Positions 49,081-58,698 of a stretch of DNA of 64,000 nucleotides are shown piece after piece (position 1 is the stretch's first letter; each line of letters begins with the position of its first letter). A program made the position numbers and the translations under genes. The stretch spans positions 1,922,001 to 1,986,000 of the forward strand of contig JACJDG010000003.1 of the NCBI GenBank assembly GCA_016432725.1. The letters are read 5' to 3'. The stretch is from Streptomyces sp. DHE7-1 (GTDB lineage: Bacteria; Actinomycetota; Actinomycetes; Streptomycetales; Streptomycetaceae). The notes below the pieces were generated by a model. That model had not been told where the DNA came from and searched no databases. It worked only from the letters and a program-made list of their open reading frames with translations.

Positions 49081-51232
49081 CTAGGCGATTCCCGCCTCAC
49101 GCATCTGCCGCAGCTCCTTCTTCATCTCGGACACCTCGTCGCGCAGCCGGGCGGCGATCTCGAACTGGAGCTCGGCGGCCGCGGCGCGCATGCGTTCCGT
49201 CATCTCCTCGATCTGCTCGGCGAGTTCGGCCGCCGGACGGTCCGTGGGCACGGCCGCCGCCTTGCCCTTGGCGGACTTCGCGGCCTTGCCCGCCTTCGCG
49301 CCCTTGGCCGCCTTGTCGCCGAGCGCGGGTACGGGAGCCTTGGCGCCCTTGCCGTCCTTCAGCTTGCGGTAGCCGGAGCCGAGCAGCTGCTCGGTGTCGA
49401 TCTCCTCGCGGGCGATCTGCGCGACGATGTCGTTGATCTTCTTGCGCAGCGGCTGCGGGTCGATGCCGTTGGCCTTGTTGTAGGCGACCTGCTTCTCCCG
49501 GCGCCGGTTGGTCTCGTCGATGGCCTTCTCCATCGCCGGGGTGATCTTGTCCGCGTACATGTGGACCTGGCCGGAGACGTTGCGCGCCGCGCGGCCGATG
49601 GTCTGGATCAGCGAGGTACCGGAGCGCAGGAAGCCCTCCTTGTCCGCGTCGAGGATGGCCACCAGGGACACCTCGGGCAGGTCGAGTCCCTCGCGCAGCA
49701 GGTTGATGCCGACCAGGACGTCGAACTCGCCGGAGCGCAGTTCGCGCAGCAGCTCGACGCGGCGCAGCGTGTCGACGTCGCTGTGCAGGTAGCGCACCTG
49801 GATGCCGAGCTCCAGGAAGTAGTCGGTGAGGTCCTCGGCCATCTTCTTGGTGAGCGTGGTGACCAGGACGCGTTCGTCCTTCTCGGTGCGCTTGCGGATC
49901 TCGTGCACCAGGTCGTCGATCTGCCCCTCGGTGGGCTTGACCACGACCTCCGGGTCGACCAGACCCGTCGGGCGGATGATCTGCTCCACGACCCGTCCCC
50001 GCGGGACAGCTCGTAGGCGCCCGGGTCGCCGACAGATAGACGGTCTGCCCGATGCGCTGCTGGAACTCCTCCCACTTCAGGGGCCGGTTGTCCAGGGCGG
50101 AGGGCAGCCGGAAGCCGTGGTCGACCAGGGTGCGCTTGCGGGAGGCGTCACCCTCGTACATGGCGCCGATCTGGGGGACCGTCACGTGCGACTCGTCGAT
50201 GACGAGCAGGAAGTCATCCGGGAAGTAGTCCAGCAGGGTGTTGGGCGGCGAGCCGGGCAGGCGGCCGTCGAAGTGCATCGAGTAGTTCTCCACACCGGAG
50301 CAGGTGCCGATCTGGCGGAGCATCTCGATGTCGTACGTGGTGCGCATGCGCAGGCGCTGCGCCTCCAGGAGCTTGCCCTGCTTCTCCAGCTCGGCCAGGC
50401 GCTCCCCCAGCTCCTTCTCGATGTCGTTGACGGCCCGCTCCATGCGTTCGGGGCCGGCGACGTAGTGGGAGGCGGGGAAGACGTACAGCTGCTGGTCGTC
50501 GCTGATGATCTCGCCGGTGAGCGGGTGGAGCGTGGACAGCGCCTCGATCTCGTCACCGAACATCTCGATGCGGACGGCCAACTCCTCGTAGACCGGGAAG
50601 ATCTCGATGGTGTCGCCGCGGACCCGGAAGGTGCCCCGGGTGAAGGCCATGTCGTTGCGGGTGTACTGGATGTCGACGAAGCGCCGCAGCAGATCGTCGC
50701 GGTCGATCTCGTCGCCGACCCTGAGGGGGACCATCCGGTCCACGTACTCCTGCGGGGTGCCGAGGCCGTAGATGCAGGACACCGAGGCGACCACGACGAC
50801 GTCGCGGCGGGTGAGCAGCGAGTTCGTCGCCGAGTGGCGCAGCCGCTCCACCTCCTCGTTGATCGAGGAGTCCTTCTCGATGTAGGTGTCGGACTGCGGG
50901 ACGTAGGCCTCGGGCTGGTAGTAGTCGTAGTACGAGACGAAGTACTCGACGGCGTTGTTGGGCAGGAGCTCGCGGAACTCGTTGGCCAGCTGAGCGGCCA
51001 GCGTCTTGTTCGGCGCCATCACGAGGGTGGGACGCTGGAGCTTCTCGATCATCCACGCGGTGGTGGCGGACTTGCCGGTGCCGGTCGCGCCGAGCAGGAC
51101 GACGTCCTTCTCACCGGCCTCGATGCGCTTGGCCAGGTCGGCGATGGCCGCCGGCTGGTCACCGCTGGGCTGGTAGGGGCTGACGACCTCGATGGGCGCC
51201 ACCGTGCGTTCGATGTGGGAAACGGGCCGCAT
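49081..51232 (-). CDS. uvrB: Excinuclease ABC subunit B (frame broken by two missing bases)
   Basis: Helicase-like subunit of nucleotide excision repair. The N-terminal [18 protein letters not shown] is Walker [21 protein letters not shown] lies in the beta-hairpin region that clamps DNA, and [18 protein letters not shown] is motif [18 protein letters not shown] is motif III once single bases are restored at 50023-50025 and 49992-49994. Then come [25 protein letters not shown] (motif V), [18 protein letters not shown] (motif VI) and the UVR domain at the C-terminus. Repaired length is 717. A Lys/Ala-rich insertion (about nt 49240-49355) precedes the UVR domain. ATG 51232 fits the family start. 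Confidence 0.96.
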
Positions 51233-51272
51233 GTCATCAACCGTACGACCCCCCACTGACAACGGGTCCCGG

Positions 51273-52150
51273 TCAGCGGTTCTGCGGGGCCCGGGAGACG
51301 TGCTGCCGCGGGTGGGCGGCCGGCCGGCGGCCGGGGTGGAGCCGTGAGGTACCGGCCAGGTGGGAGGCGACGGCGGCGGCCGGGACGCCCGGCTTGTCCT
51401 CGACCGGGGCCTGAGCCGGCCCGCCCATGACCATCAGCGGGTCGAACATCATGACGGCACCGGCGAGCAGCAGGAAGGCGAGCGGGCCGATCAGCATCGG
51501 TACCAGCACGGAGGCCGGCGGGCCGCCCGCGGCGCCCGCCGAGGCGCTGTGCAGGTGGACGTCCAGGGCCGCCATGCCGGTGTAGTGCATGCCGGTGACG
51601 GCGAGCCCCATCACCAGGCTCGCCCCCACGCTCCACAGCAGGCCCCGGACGCGTCCGGCGGCCCACAGGGCGGCCGTGGCGGCGACCACGGCGATGACCA
51701 CGGAGGCGGCCACGGTGGCCGTGCTGTAGGCGAACCGTCCGTCGAAGCGCATGCCCGCCATGCCGAGGTAGTGCATCGAGGCGACGCCCAGACCGGTGAT
51801 CGTGCCGCCGGTGAACAGGGCGGTGCCGGTGGCCCCCCGGTAGCCGACGATGAACAGCCCCACGCCGACCATCACGATGGCGAGGCCGAGGCTCGCGTAG
51901 GTGATGGGCTGGTCGTAGTGGATGGGCGCTCCCTCGATACGGAAGCCCATCATCGCGACGAAGTGCATGGTCCAGATGCCGGAGCCGATCGCGGCCGAGC
52001 CGAGGGCCAGCCAGGCCGGGCGCCGGGAGTGCGTGACCAGCAGGGCGCGGGTGGTGCAGCGCAGACCGAGGGCGCCACCGAGGCAGGCCATGGCGTAGGC
52101 CACCAGCGGGTGACGACCCCGTAGCTGAATTCGTCGACCGTGCCCTGCAT
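51273..52150 (-). CDS. MHYT-domain integral membrane sensor (frame broken once)
   Basis: A 292-residue membrane protein after restoring one base at 52108-52110. It has the three repeated MHYT motifs that give the domain its name: [21 protein letters not shown] and [10 protein letters not shown], each in a helix. They are proposed to bind copper and sense O2, CO or NO. No attached output domain (GGDEF/EAL) is present; a short Pro/Ala/Arg-rich tail ends the protein. Start 52150 follows GAAGG. It lies 40 bases before uvrB on the same strand. Confidence 0.9.
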
Positions 52151-52431
52151 GTGCGACAGCCCTTCCGCCCTGTTGCGTCCCGGAATATCCGAACTGCGCC
52201 CCCGTCCCAGAACCGCGCGGGCGGCCAGGGTTGACGCAGAGAGTATGACCCGCACCGGAATGGTCGAACGATTTTCCGGCAAAGAAACACGCCCTTGCCC
52301 CAGATGTGCGGCACCGGTGAGCGGAGTTGGCCGCCCCCGTTCACGGTGTGGCCGTCTCGCGCCCGCGTGCCGTTGACTCTCTGCTGTCACTCTGGTGCTG
52401 TCGGTATTCGTTCGACGGGAGGAGTCCGCTC

Positions 52432-53301
52432 ATGCACGCGCGCACAGTCGCCGCCACGGCCACCGCGATCCTGGGGGCGGCGGTGCTGCTGACCCCCACG
52501 TCCGACGCCCGGGCGGGCGAGGTCCGCGGGCCCGTGGTGGTCGCCCACCGCGGCGCCTCGGCCTACGCCCCCGAGAACACCCTGGCGTCCATCGACAAGG
52601 CGGCCGGCCTCGGCTTCTCCTGGGTCGAGAACGACGTCCAGCGCACCAAGGACGGCCGGCTGGTGGTGATCCACGACGACAGCCTGCGGCGCACCACGAA
52701 CGTGGAGGACGTCTTCCCCGGCCGGGCGCCCTGGAAGGTGAAGGACTTCACCGCCGCCGAGATCGCCCGGCTGGACGCGGGCAGCTGGTTCTCCCCGGCG
52801 TACGCGGGCACGCGCGTGCCGACCCTGAAGCAGTACCTGCGCCGGGTGGAGCACAACCACGAGAAGCTGCTCCTGGAGATCAAGAACCCGGAGCTGTACC
52901 CGGGGATCGAGGGGCAGACGCTGAAGCTGCTCGGCAACGAGGGCTGGCTGGACCGGGCGCACCTCGGCCGGCTCATCGTGCAGAGCTTCAGCGCGGACAG
53001 CGTGCGTGCCGTGCACGAGCTGAAGCCGGCGCTCACCACCGCCTACCTCGGCAGGCCGTCCCTCACCCAGCTTCAGCGGTACGCGGGCTTCACCGATCTG
53101 ATCAATCCCTCGTACGGGTCGATCTCCAAGAGCTACGTGGCCGCGCTGCGCACCTTCGACGGGCCGCACGGCAGGCCGCTCGGGGTGTGCGCCTGGACGG
53201 TGGACGACGCCGCCACCGCCCGGAAGGTCGCGCGCTACGGCGTCGACGCCATCATCACCAACAAGCCGGACGTGGTCCGGGCGGCCCTGAACGAGGGCTG
53301 A
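52432..53301 (+). CDS. glpQ: Secreted glycerophosphodiester phosphodiesterase
   Basis: A 289-residue GDPD enzyme with a Sec signal (TVAATATAILGAAVLLTPTS ... ARA). Catalytic residues are in VVAHRGASAYAPENT (first His) and ENDVQRTKDGRLVVIHDDSL (metal Glu/Asp and second His); LLLEIKNP carries another metal ligand and VCAWTVDDAATARKV the C-terminal motif. It hydrolyses glycerophosphodiesters or teichoic-acid fragments outside the cell to glycerol-3-phosphate. GGGAGGAG precedes the ATG. Confidence 0.93.
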   Translation: MHARTVAATATAILGAAVLLTPTSDARAGEVRGPVVVAHRGASAYAPENTLASIDKAAGLGFSWVENDVQRTKDGRLVVIHDDSLRRTTNVEDVFPGRAPWKVKDFTAAEIARLDAGSWFSPAYAGTRVPTLKQYLRRVEHNHEKLLLEIKNPELYPGIEGQTLKLLGNEGWLDRAHLGRLIVQSFSADSVRAVHELKPALTTAYLGRPSLTQLQRYAGFTDLINPSYGSISKSYVAALRTFDGPHGRPLGVCAWTVDDAATARKVARYGVDAIITNKPDVVRAALNEG

Positions 53302-53407
53302 GCGGGGACCGTCGCACGGGAGCGTTGGCGTCAGTCAGTGCCCGAGTCACGACCGCCGGAACCCGAGTATCAGCATCAATGTCAGTGCCGGGTCGTACGG
53401 TGACCGC

Positions 53408-53961
53408 ATGGACAGTCATGGGCAGGACGGGCAGCGGGTCGTGTGGGCCGTCGTGGACACCACCATCGGTCCGCTGATGCTGGCGGCGACCCGAGAGGGG
53501 CTGGTCAACGTCGTCTTCCACGCCACGGACGGGGTGCGCGAGCGGGCCCTGGAGCGGCTGGCCGCGCGGATGGGCGCCGAGCCGGTGGAGGACCCGGGGT
53601 CGCCGCTGCTGGGCGAGGCGATACGGCAGCTCGAGGCATATATGACCGGTACGCGGCACGACTTCGACCTGCCGCTGGACTGGTCGCTGATCTCCGGCTT
53701 CAACCGGCGGGTCCTGCGCGAACTGGCCTCCTCCGTGCCGTACGGCACGGTGGTCGGCTACGGGGATCTGGCCGGGCGGGTGGGGCAGCCCGGCGGGGCG
53801 CAGGCGGTGGGGGCGGCGATGGGTGCCAATCCGCTGCCGCTCGTCGTGCCGTGCCACCGGGTGGTGGAGAGCGACGGCGGCATCGGCGGCTTCGGGGCGG
53901 GCTGGAGACCAAGCGAAAGCTGCTCGCGCTGGAGGGTGTGCTGCCCGAGCCCCTGTTCTGA
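53408..53961 (+). CDS. ogt: Methylated-DNA--protein-cysteine methyltransferase (frame broken once)
   Basis: Suicide repair protein that takes the alkyl group from O6-alkylguanine onto a cysteine. VGAAMGANPLPLVVPCHRVV holds the acceptor Cys (PCHRV), and the preceding SVPYGTVVGYGDLAGRVGQPGGAQAVG the DNA-binding helix-turn-helix and arginine finger. The end (GLETKRKLLALEGVLPEPLF) is in another frame; one G missing at 53893-53896 accounts for this. Repaired length is 184. Confidence 0.93.
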
Positions 53962-53975
53962 CGGGGCCGGGCGGG

Positions 53976-54404
53976 CTATCCGTAGTGCCGGACCTCGATG
54001 ACATTGCCGTCGGGGTCCCGGAAGTAGAAGCTGCGGGTGGCTTCTCCGCGGGCACCGAAGGAGCCGTATCCGATGTCGGTCAGGGGGATGGCCCGCTCGT
54101 CCAGGCGGGCGCGCAGGGCGTCGAATCCGGCGGACGGCAAGGACAGGCAGACGTGGTTCACGGGGTGGCCGGCGCTGTCGGCGGCGCCGGGGAGCATGTC
54201 CATGCGCTCCGCGAGGGACCGCGGCGCGAGGTCGAGGATCGTCTCCTCGTTGACGCGGACGGAGGGGAACGACACCTTTCCTTCGGTGTACTCGGCGAGC
54301 CTCAGGGGTTCGAGGCCGACGGCGTTCTCGTAGAAGGCGGCGGCCGCTACGGGGTCGGCGACCCACAGGACGACGTGGTCGAGACGCGTGGTGTGGTCGG
54401 TCAT
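53976..54404 (-). CDS. VOC-superfamily (glyoxalase/bleomycin-resistance fold) protein
   Basis: A 142-residue single-domain VOC protein. LDHVVLWVADPVAAAAFYENAVGLEPL opens the first beta-alpha-beta unit. HPVNHVCLSLPS and the terminal SFYFRDPDGNVIEVRHYG give the second unit with likely metal-binding His and Glu. The substrate is not predictable. It converges on ogt, with 14 bases between them. Confidence 0.9.
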   Translation of the reverse strand: MTDHTTRLDHVVLWVADPVAAAAFYENAVGLEPLRLAEYTEGKVSFPSVRVNEETILDLAPRSLAERMDMLPGAADSAGHPVNHVCLSLPSAGFDALRARLDERAIPLTDIGYGSFGARGEATRSFYFRDPDGNVIEVRHYG

Positions 54405-54504
54405 GCGGCCCAGGCTGGTGGTGTCCCCCACAGACCGCAAGCGTTTATCCGGGTCCGGCGCCCGCCAGGGATGAGAAGGGACCGACGGACTAGGAGGCGG
54501 GCAC

Positions 54505-55413
54505 GTGGTGCTGGTGGTGTCGGAAGAAGTCCGGGACGCGCTCGACGCCCGGCGGCCGGTGGTGGCCCTGGAGTCCACGATCATCGCGCACGGGCTGCCG
54601 CGGCCCCGCAATCTTGCCGTGGCGCTGGAGCTGGAGGACGTGGTGCGGCAGGCGGGCGCCGTGCCGGCGACCGTCGCCGTCCTGGACGGGCGGCCCCATG
54701 TCGGTCTGGACAAGGGGCAGCTGGAGCGGGTCGCCAACGAGGACGGCATCCGCAAGCTGGGCCATCGCGACCTGCCCCTGGCCGTGGCCGCGGGGGCGAG
54801 CGGGGCGACGACGGTGTCGGCGACGGCGCAGCTCGCCGCGCTGGCGGGCGTCCGCGTGTTCGCCACGGGCGGGCTCGGTGGTGTGCACCGGCAGTGGACG
54901 GTGACGCAGGACGAGTCGGCCGACCTGGGTCTGCTGGCCCGGACCCGGATCACCGTGGTGTGCGCTGGCGTGAAGTCGATCCTGGACGTCCCGGCGACCC
55001 TGCAGCGGCTGGAGACGCTGGGCGTGGCCGTCGCCGGGTACCGCACCGACCGGTTCCCCGGCTTCTACCTGTCCGACTCCGGGCATCCGGTCGACTGGAC
55101 GCTCGAAGGCACGGAGGAGGTCGCGCGGGTCATGCGGGCGCAGGACGCGCTCGACGCGCCGGACTCCGCGCTGATCGTCGCGAATCCCGTCCCCCCGGAC
55201 GAGCAGCTCGATCCGGGGCTGCACACGCGCGTGCTCGCCGACGCGCTGCGCGCATGTGACGAGGAGGGGGTGTCCGGGCAGGGGGTGACACCGTTCCTGC
55301 TGGACTACCTGGTCCGGCACACGGACGGGGCCTCACTGAGCGCCAACCTGGCGGCGGTGCGCGGCAATGTGCGGCTGGCGGCACGGATCGCCACGGCGTG
55401 GGCCAGGGGGTGA
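54505..55413 (+). CDS. psuG: Pseudouridine-5'-phosphate glycosidase
   Basis: Cleaves pseudouridine-5'-phosphate to uracil and ribose-5-phosphate. 302 residues. Family motifs are VVALESTIIAHGLPRPRNL, KLGHRDLPLAVAAGASGATTVSAT, FATGGLGGVHR, CAGVKSILDVPATLQRLETLGV and GYRTDRFPGFYL. The GTG follows AGGAGG. The stop overlaps the start of a PfkB kinase, matching the psuK-psuG pairing of pseudouridine catabolism. Confidence 0.93.
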   Translation: MVLVVSEEVRDALDARRPVVALESTIIAHGLPRPRNLAVALELEDVVRQAGAVPATVAVLDGRPHVGLDKGQLERVANEDGIRKLGHRDLPLAVAAGASGATTVSATAQLAALAGVRVFATGGLGGVHRQWTVTQDESADLGLLARTRITVVCAGVKSILDVPATLQRLETLGVAVAGYRTDRFPGFYLSDSGHPVDWTLEGTEEVARVMRAQDALDAPDSALIVANPVPPDEQLDPGLHTRVLADALRACDEEGVSGQGVTPFLLDYLVRHTDGASLSANLAAVRGNVRLAARIATAWARG

Positions 55414-56346
55414 GCTCCGCGGGGGGCGGAGCACTGCTGGTCGTCGGGACGTCGTCACCGATGTCGTCGCCCGGCACCGGGGCCGCTCGCGGCCGGCACC
55501 GACACGGCCGCCGTGATCGGGACCCTGCCGGGTGGCGCGGGGGCCAACGTGGCCTGCTGGGCGGCGCACGCGGGCTGTGCGGACGTGCGGCTGCTGGGCC
55601 GGGTGGGCGCGGATGCGGCGCGGTGGCACGAACGGGAGCTGGTGGCGGCCGGAGTACGGCCCCGGCTGGTGATCGACGGGGAGGCAGCGACCGGCACGGT
55701 GATCTGCCTCGTCGACGCCGGCGCCTCGGCCGAGCGCACGTTCCTCACGGACAGCGGGGCGTCGCTGCGGCTGGAACCCGCCGACTGGTCCGACACCCTG
55801 CTCGAGGGGGTAGCCCGGCTGCACCTGTCGGGTTATCTGCTGTTCTCGGAGCGGAGCCGGGCGCTCGCCGGCGTAGCCCTGGCCGCGGCACGCGCGCATG
55901 GCGTGCCGGTCAGTCTGGATCCGGCGTCGGCGGGCTTCCTCGTGCGTCTGGGAGTGGACCGCTTCCTGGCCTTCGCGGAGGGGATCGATGTGCTGCTGCC
56001 CAGCCGCGACGAGGCGTGTCTGCTGACGGGCCTGTCCGAACCGGGTGACGCGGCCGCCGAGTTGAGCCGGCTGGTGCCGCTGGTGGTCGCCAAGTCGGGT
56101 GTGGACGGGGCGCTGGTGGCGCGTTCCGGAACCGTGGTGGCCCGGGTGCCGGCCGTGACGGCCGATCCGGTGGACACGACGGGCGCGGGCGACGCCTTCA
56201 CCGGCGCGTTCCTGGCCGCCCTGCTGGCGGGCGCCGCTCCCGAGGACGCGGCGGCGAGGGGCTGCGGGGCGGGCGCGCTGGCGGTGCGGCAGGTGGGCGG
56301 CAGACCGCCGCGGCGGGAGACCGGAGGGCCGCCCGTATCTGTCTGA
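55410..56346 (+). CDS. psuK: PfkB-family kinase, probable pseudouridine kinase (frame broken twice near the start)
   Basis: A carbohydrate/nucleoside kinase of about 312 residues after adding one G at 55446-55448 and one at 55479-55482. These restore GALLVVGDVVTDVVARHRGP ahead of LPGGAGANVACWAAHAG. VDTTGAGDAFTGAFLAAL is the second PfkB signature with the catalytic Asp. The GTG overlaps the psuG stop. The neighbour suggests pseudouridine as substrate; by sequence alone ribokinase-type is equally possible. It ends just before the repeat array at 56344. Confidence 0.85.
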
Positions 56347-56488
56347 CCAGGGCCTCTCGCTCTATGGCCCGACCAGGGCCTCTCCCTCTATGGCCCGACC
56401 AGGGACTCTCGTTCCTGTCGCCCGACCAGGGTCTATCGTTCGGATCGCCCGACCACGACCAGGGTCTCTCGTTCGGATCGCACGGGTG
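56344..56488. repeat. Array of imperfect 26-27-bp repeats
   Basis: Five imperfect copies, each starting GACCAGGG and followed by (C/A/T)CT(C/A)TC and then TATGGCCC, TGTCGCCC or GATCGC. A 6-base GACCAC insert precedes the last copy. The array begins at the stop codon of the kinase gene and fills the gap to the methyltransferase gene. The unit spacing is nearly contiguous, so it is not a CRISPR array. Confidence 0.85.
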
Positions 56489-56538
56489 CAGGGCACGCGG
56501 CGCCGTGCCTCGCCGGTGTCGACGCCGGTTTCCGCCGA

Positions 56539-57345
56539 CTACATGACGGCCTGGCCCTTGCGCCCCCAAGCGGAGATCATCGGGGCGGTGGTCAGGTCCA
56601 TGCCGCCGGTCCGCACGTTGGCCAGGTGACGGTCGGTCTCCTCCTCGGTGGCGAGGCCCGCGGCCACCAGACGACCGCGGATCTGACGGACCGTGGCGGA
56701 CTCCAGGGCGGTGCAGGCCGGTGACGTCATGGGGAAGTAGGCGTCGGCCTCGACCTCGTGCAGTCCGGCCTCGCGGAGCAGGCGCGGAAGCCTGCGGCCG
56801 TACGAGAGATCGGCGCCGCGCTCGACGAGGAGGCTGCGGAAGCCGTTCCGCAGGCGGTTGGCGAGCCGCTGTTCGGGGCCGTGCTCGTCGGGGCACAGCA
56901 GTGGCTGGAGGGCCGGGTCGGCGTCCTCGATCAGCAGCCGTCCCCCCGGCCGCAGCGCGGCGATCATGGACCGCAAGGCCCTCTCCCGGTCCGGGACATG
57001 GACGAGCACCAGGCGGGCGTGCACCAGGTCGAAGCCCTCACCGGGCGGCTCCTGCGTACCCACGTCGTGGACGCGCACCTCCACCGGTGGCCGGGCCGCG
57101 GCGGCGAGCCGGGAGGTGTCGATGTCGGTGGCGACGACCTCGCCGGTGGGGCCGACCCGCTCGGCGAGCCACGACACCACGGAGGTACCCCCGGCACCGG
57201 CCTCCCAGCACCGCCAGCCGGGACCGACGCCGAGGGCATCGAGGTGCCGGAACGTCGTCGGGTCGAAGAGGGAGGCGAAGGCACGGAAGCGTTCTTCCGC
57301 TTCGTCCTGCTGGTTGTCCAGGAGATATCCGTCGGATGAGGTCAT
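56539..57345 (-). CDS. SAM-dependent methyltransferase
   Basis: A 268-residue class I methyltransferase. WRCWEAGAGGTSVVSWLAERVG is the SAM-binding motif I, EVVATDIDTSRLAA motif II, and GFDLVHARLVLVHVPDRERALRSM followed by LRPGGRLLIEDAD motifs III-IV. The substrate is unknown. ATG 57345 lacks a strong ribosome site, so translation may be weak or the leader short. Confidence 0.87.
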   Translation of the reverse strand: MTSSDGYLLDNQQDEAEERFRAFASLFDPTTFRHLDALGVGPGWRCWEAGAGGTSVVSWLAERVGPTGEVVATDIDTSRLAAAARPPVEVRVHDVGTQEPPGEGFDLVHARLVLVHVPDRERALRSMIAALRPGGRLLIEDADPALQPLLCPDEHGPEQRLANRLRNGFRSLLVERGADLSYGRRLPRLLREAGLHEVEADAYFPMTSPACTALESATVRQIRGRLVAAGLATEEETDRHLANVRTGGMDLTTAPMISAWGRKGQAVM

Positions 57346-57491
57346 GCCGCGAGCATCGCACTCGACGGGCCGGCCTGCCGGAACAGGCCCTGTCCACAGG
57401 CCGGAACAAAGCGGAAGTGGCGGTTCCCACAGGCCCGCCCGGACTTTTCGCCGGGCTGGCACACTTGCCGGGCAAGACGCGAAAGGGTTGT

Positions 57492-57519
57492 GCGAGGAGA
57501 TCCACGCGAGGAGATCCAG
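57492..57519 (+). promoter_or_regulatory. Duplicated ribosome-binding site before corA
   Basis: GCGAGGAGATCCA occurs twice in direct repeat (57492-57504 and 57506-57518) with a 14-base period, ending one base before the ATG at 57520. Either copy contains GAGGAG; the second is correctly spaced. Confidence 0.7.
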
Positions 57520-58647
57520 ATGTCCATGGCAGGGAATCTGCGGAAGGTCACCGGGCTGGGCAGGGCCGGCGGGCTGCGCAAGGTGGCGCGGCTGACGCGA
57601 CGGCGGCCGCGCGTGGACCTGAGTCACCCCGCCCGGTCACCGCTGGGTTCGTCGGTGGTGAACTGCGTGACCTATCAGGACGGGGTCCGGGTTCCGGGGT
57701 GCTCCGATCTGGTGGACGCCGTGGCCAAGGTGCGCAAGAGCGGCGAGGGCTTCGTCTGGCTGGGGCTGCACGAGCCGACGGACGACGAGTTCACCGATGT
57801 CGCCCGGCTCTTCGACCTGCATCCGCTGGCGGTGGAGGACGCGGTGGAGGCCCATCAGCGCCCCAAGCTGGAGCGGTACGCGGAGACCTTGTTCACCGTC
57901 TTCAAGACCGTCTGCTACGTGGAGCACGAGCAGCTGACGGCGACGAGCGAGGTGGTCGGCACCGGCGAGATCATGGTGTTCGTCGGCGAGGACTTCGTCA
58001 TCACGGTACGGCACGGCCGGCACGGGTCACTGGGGCCGCTGCGCGAGGAGTTGGAGGCGGATCCGGCGCAGCTCGCCAAGGGGCCTGCGGCGGTGCTGCA
58101 CGCGATCGCCGACCATGTCGTCGACGAGTACCTGAGCGTCACGGACGCGGTGCAGGCCGACATCGACCAGGTGGAGACGGACGTGTTCTCCGAGGGCGGC
58201 GCGCGGGCCGACCCGGGGCGGATCTACCAGCTCAAGCGTGAACTGCTGGAGCTGAAGCGTGCGGTGGTGCCGCTCGGACGTCCGGTCGAGGAGCTGGCGA
58301 CGCGGCCGATAAGGGCGATCGCCCCCGAGATCCAGGCGTATTTCAGAGATGTGTCCGACCACCTGATGCGGGCCAAGGAGCAGATAGCCGCGTTCGACGA
58401 ACTGCTCAACTCGATTCTGCAGGCTCACCTGGCGCAGGTGACGGTCGCGCAGAACGAGGACATGCGGAAGATCACGGCCTGGGCGGCGGTGGTCGCCGTG
58501 CCGACGATGGTGTGCGGGGTCTACGGCATGAACTTCGACCACATGCCGGAGCTGCACTGGCGGTTCGGATATCCGCTCGTCATGGGTGTGATGGCGCTGG
58601 CCTGTCTCGCCCTGTACCGCGGCTTCCGGCGCAACGGCTGGCTCTGA
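57520..58647 (+). CDS. corA: CorA-family magnesium/metal transporter
   Basis: A 375-residue CorA channel. A long cytoplasmic domain (residues 1-310) contains FVWLGLHEPTDDEFTDVARLF, LELKRAVVPL and a long stalk helix (AFDELLNSILQAHLAQVTVAQNEDMRKI). Two C-terminal helices carry the selectivity motif YGMNFDHMPEL between them (near residues 336-346). The GMN triad identifies the family; Mg2+, Co2+ or Zn2+ could be carried. Confidence 0.93.
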   Translation: MSMAGNLRKVTGLGRAGGLRKVARLTRRRPRVDLSHPARSPLGSSVVNCVTYQDGVRVPGCSDLVDAVAKVRKSGEGFVWLGLHEPTDDEFTDVARLFDLHPLAVEDAVEAHQRPKLERYAETLFTVFKTVCYVEHEQLTATSEVVGTGEIMVFVGEDFVITVRHGRHGSLGPLREELEADPAQLAKGPAAVLHAIADHVVDEYLSVTDAVQADIDQVETDVFSEGGARADPGRIYQLKRELLELKRAVVPLGRPVEELATRPIRAIAPEIQAYFRDVSDHLMRAKEQIAAFDELLNSILQAHLAQVTVAQNEDMRKITAWAAVVAVPTMVCGVYGMNFDHMPELHWRFGYPLVMGVMALACLALYRGFRRNGWL

Positions 58648-58653
58648 CCGGGC

Positions 58654-58673
58654 TGAAGGGAGACGGCCCTTCA
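58654..58673. terminator. Small hairpin between converging corA and kinase-like genes
   Basis: A 7-bp stem TGAAGGG/CCCTTCA with a 6-base loop, 7 bases after the corA stop. Short, but placed where a terminator is expected. Confidence 0.4.
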
Positions 58674-58698
58674 CGGAGCAGGAGCCGGTCCGGCCGGT

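Noticed and set aside
56344..56488. CRISPR array
   Set aside because: The units adjoin with no unique spacers of constant length, are imperfect, and no cas genes are present.
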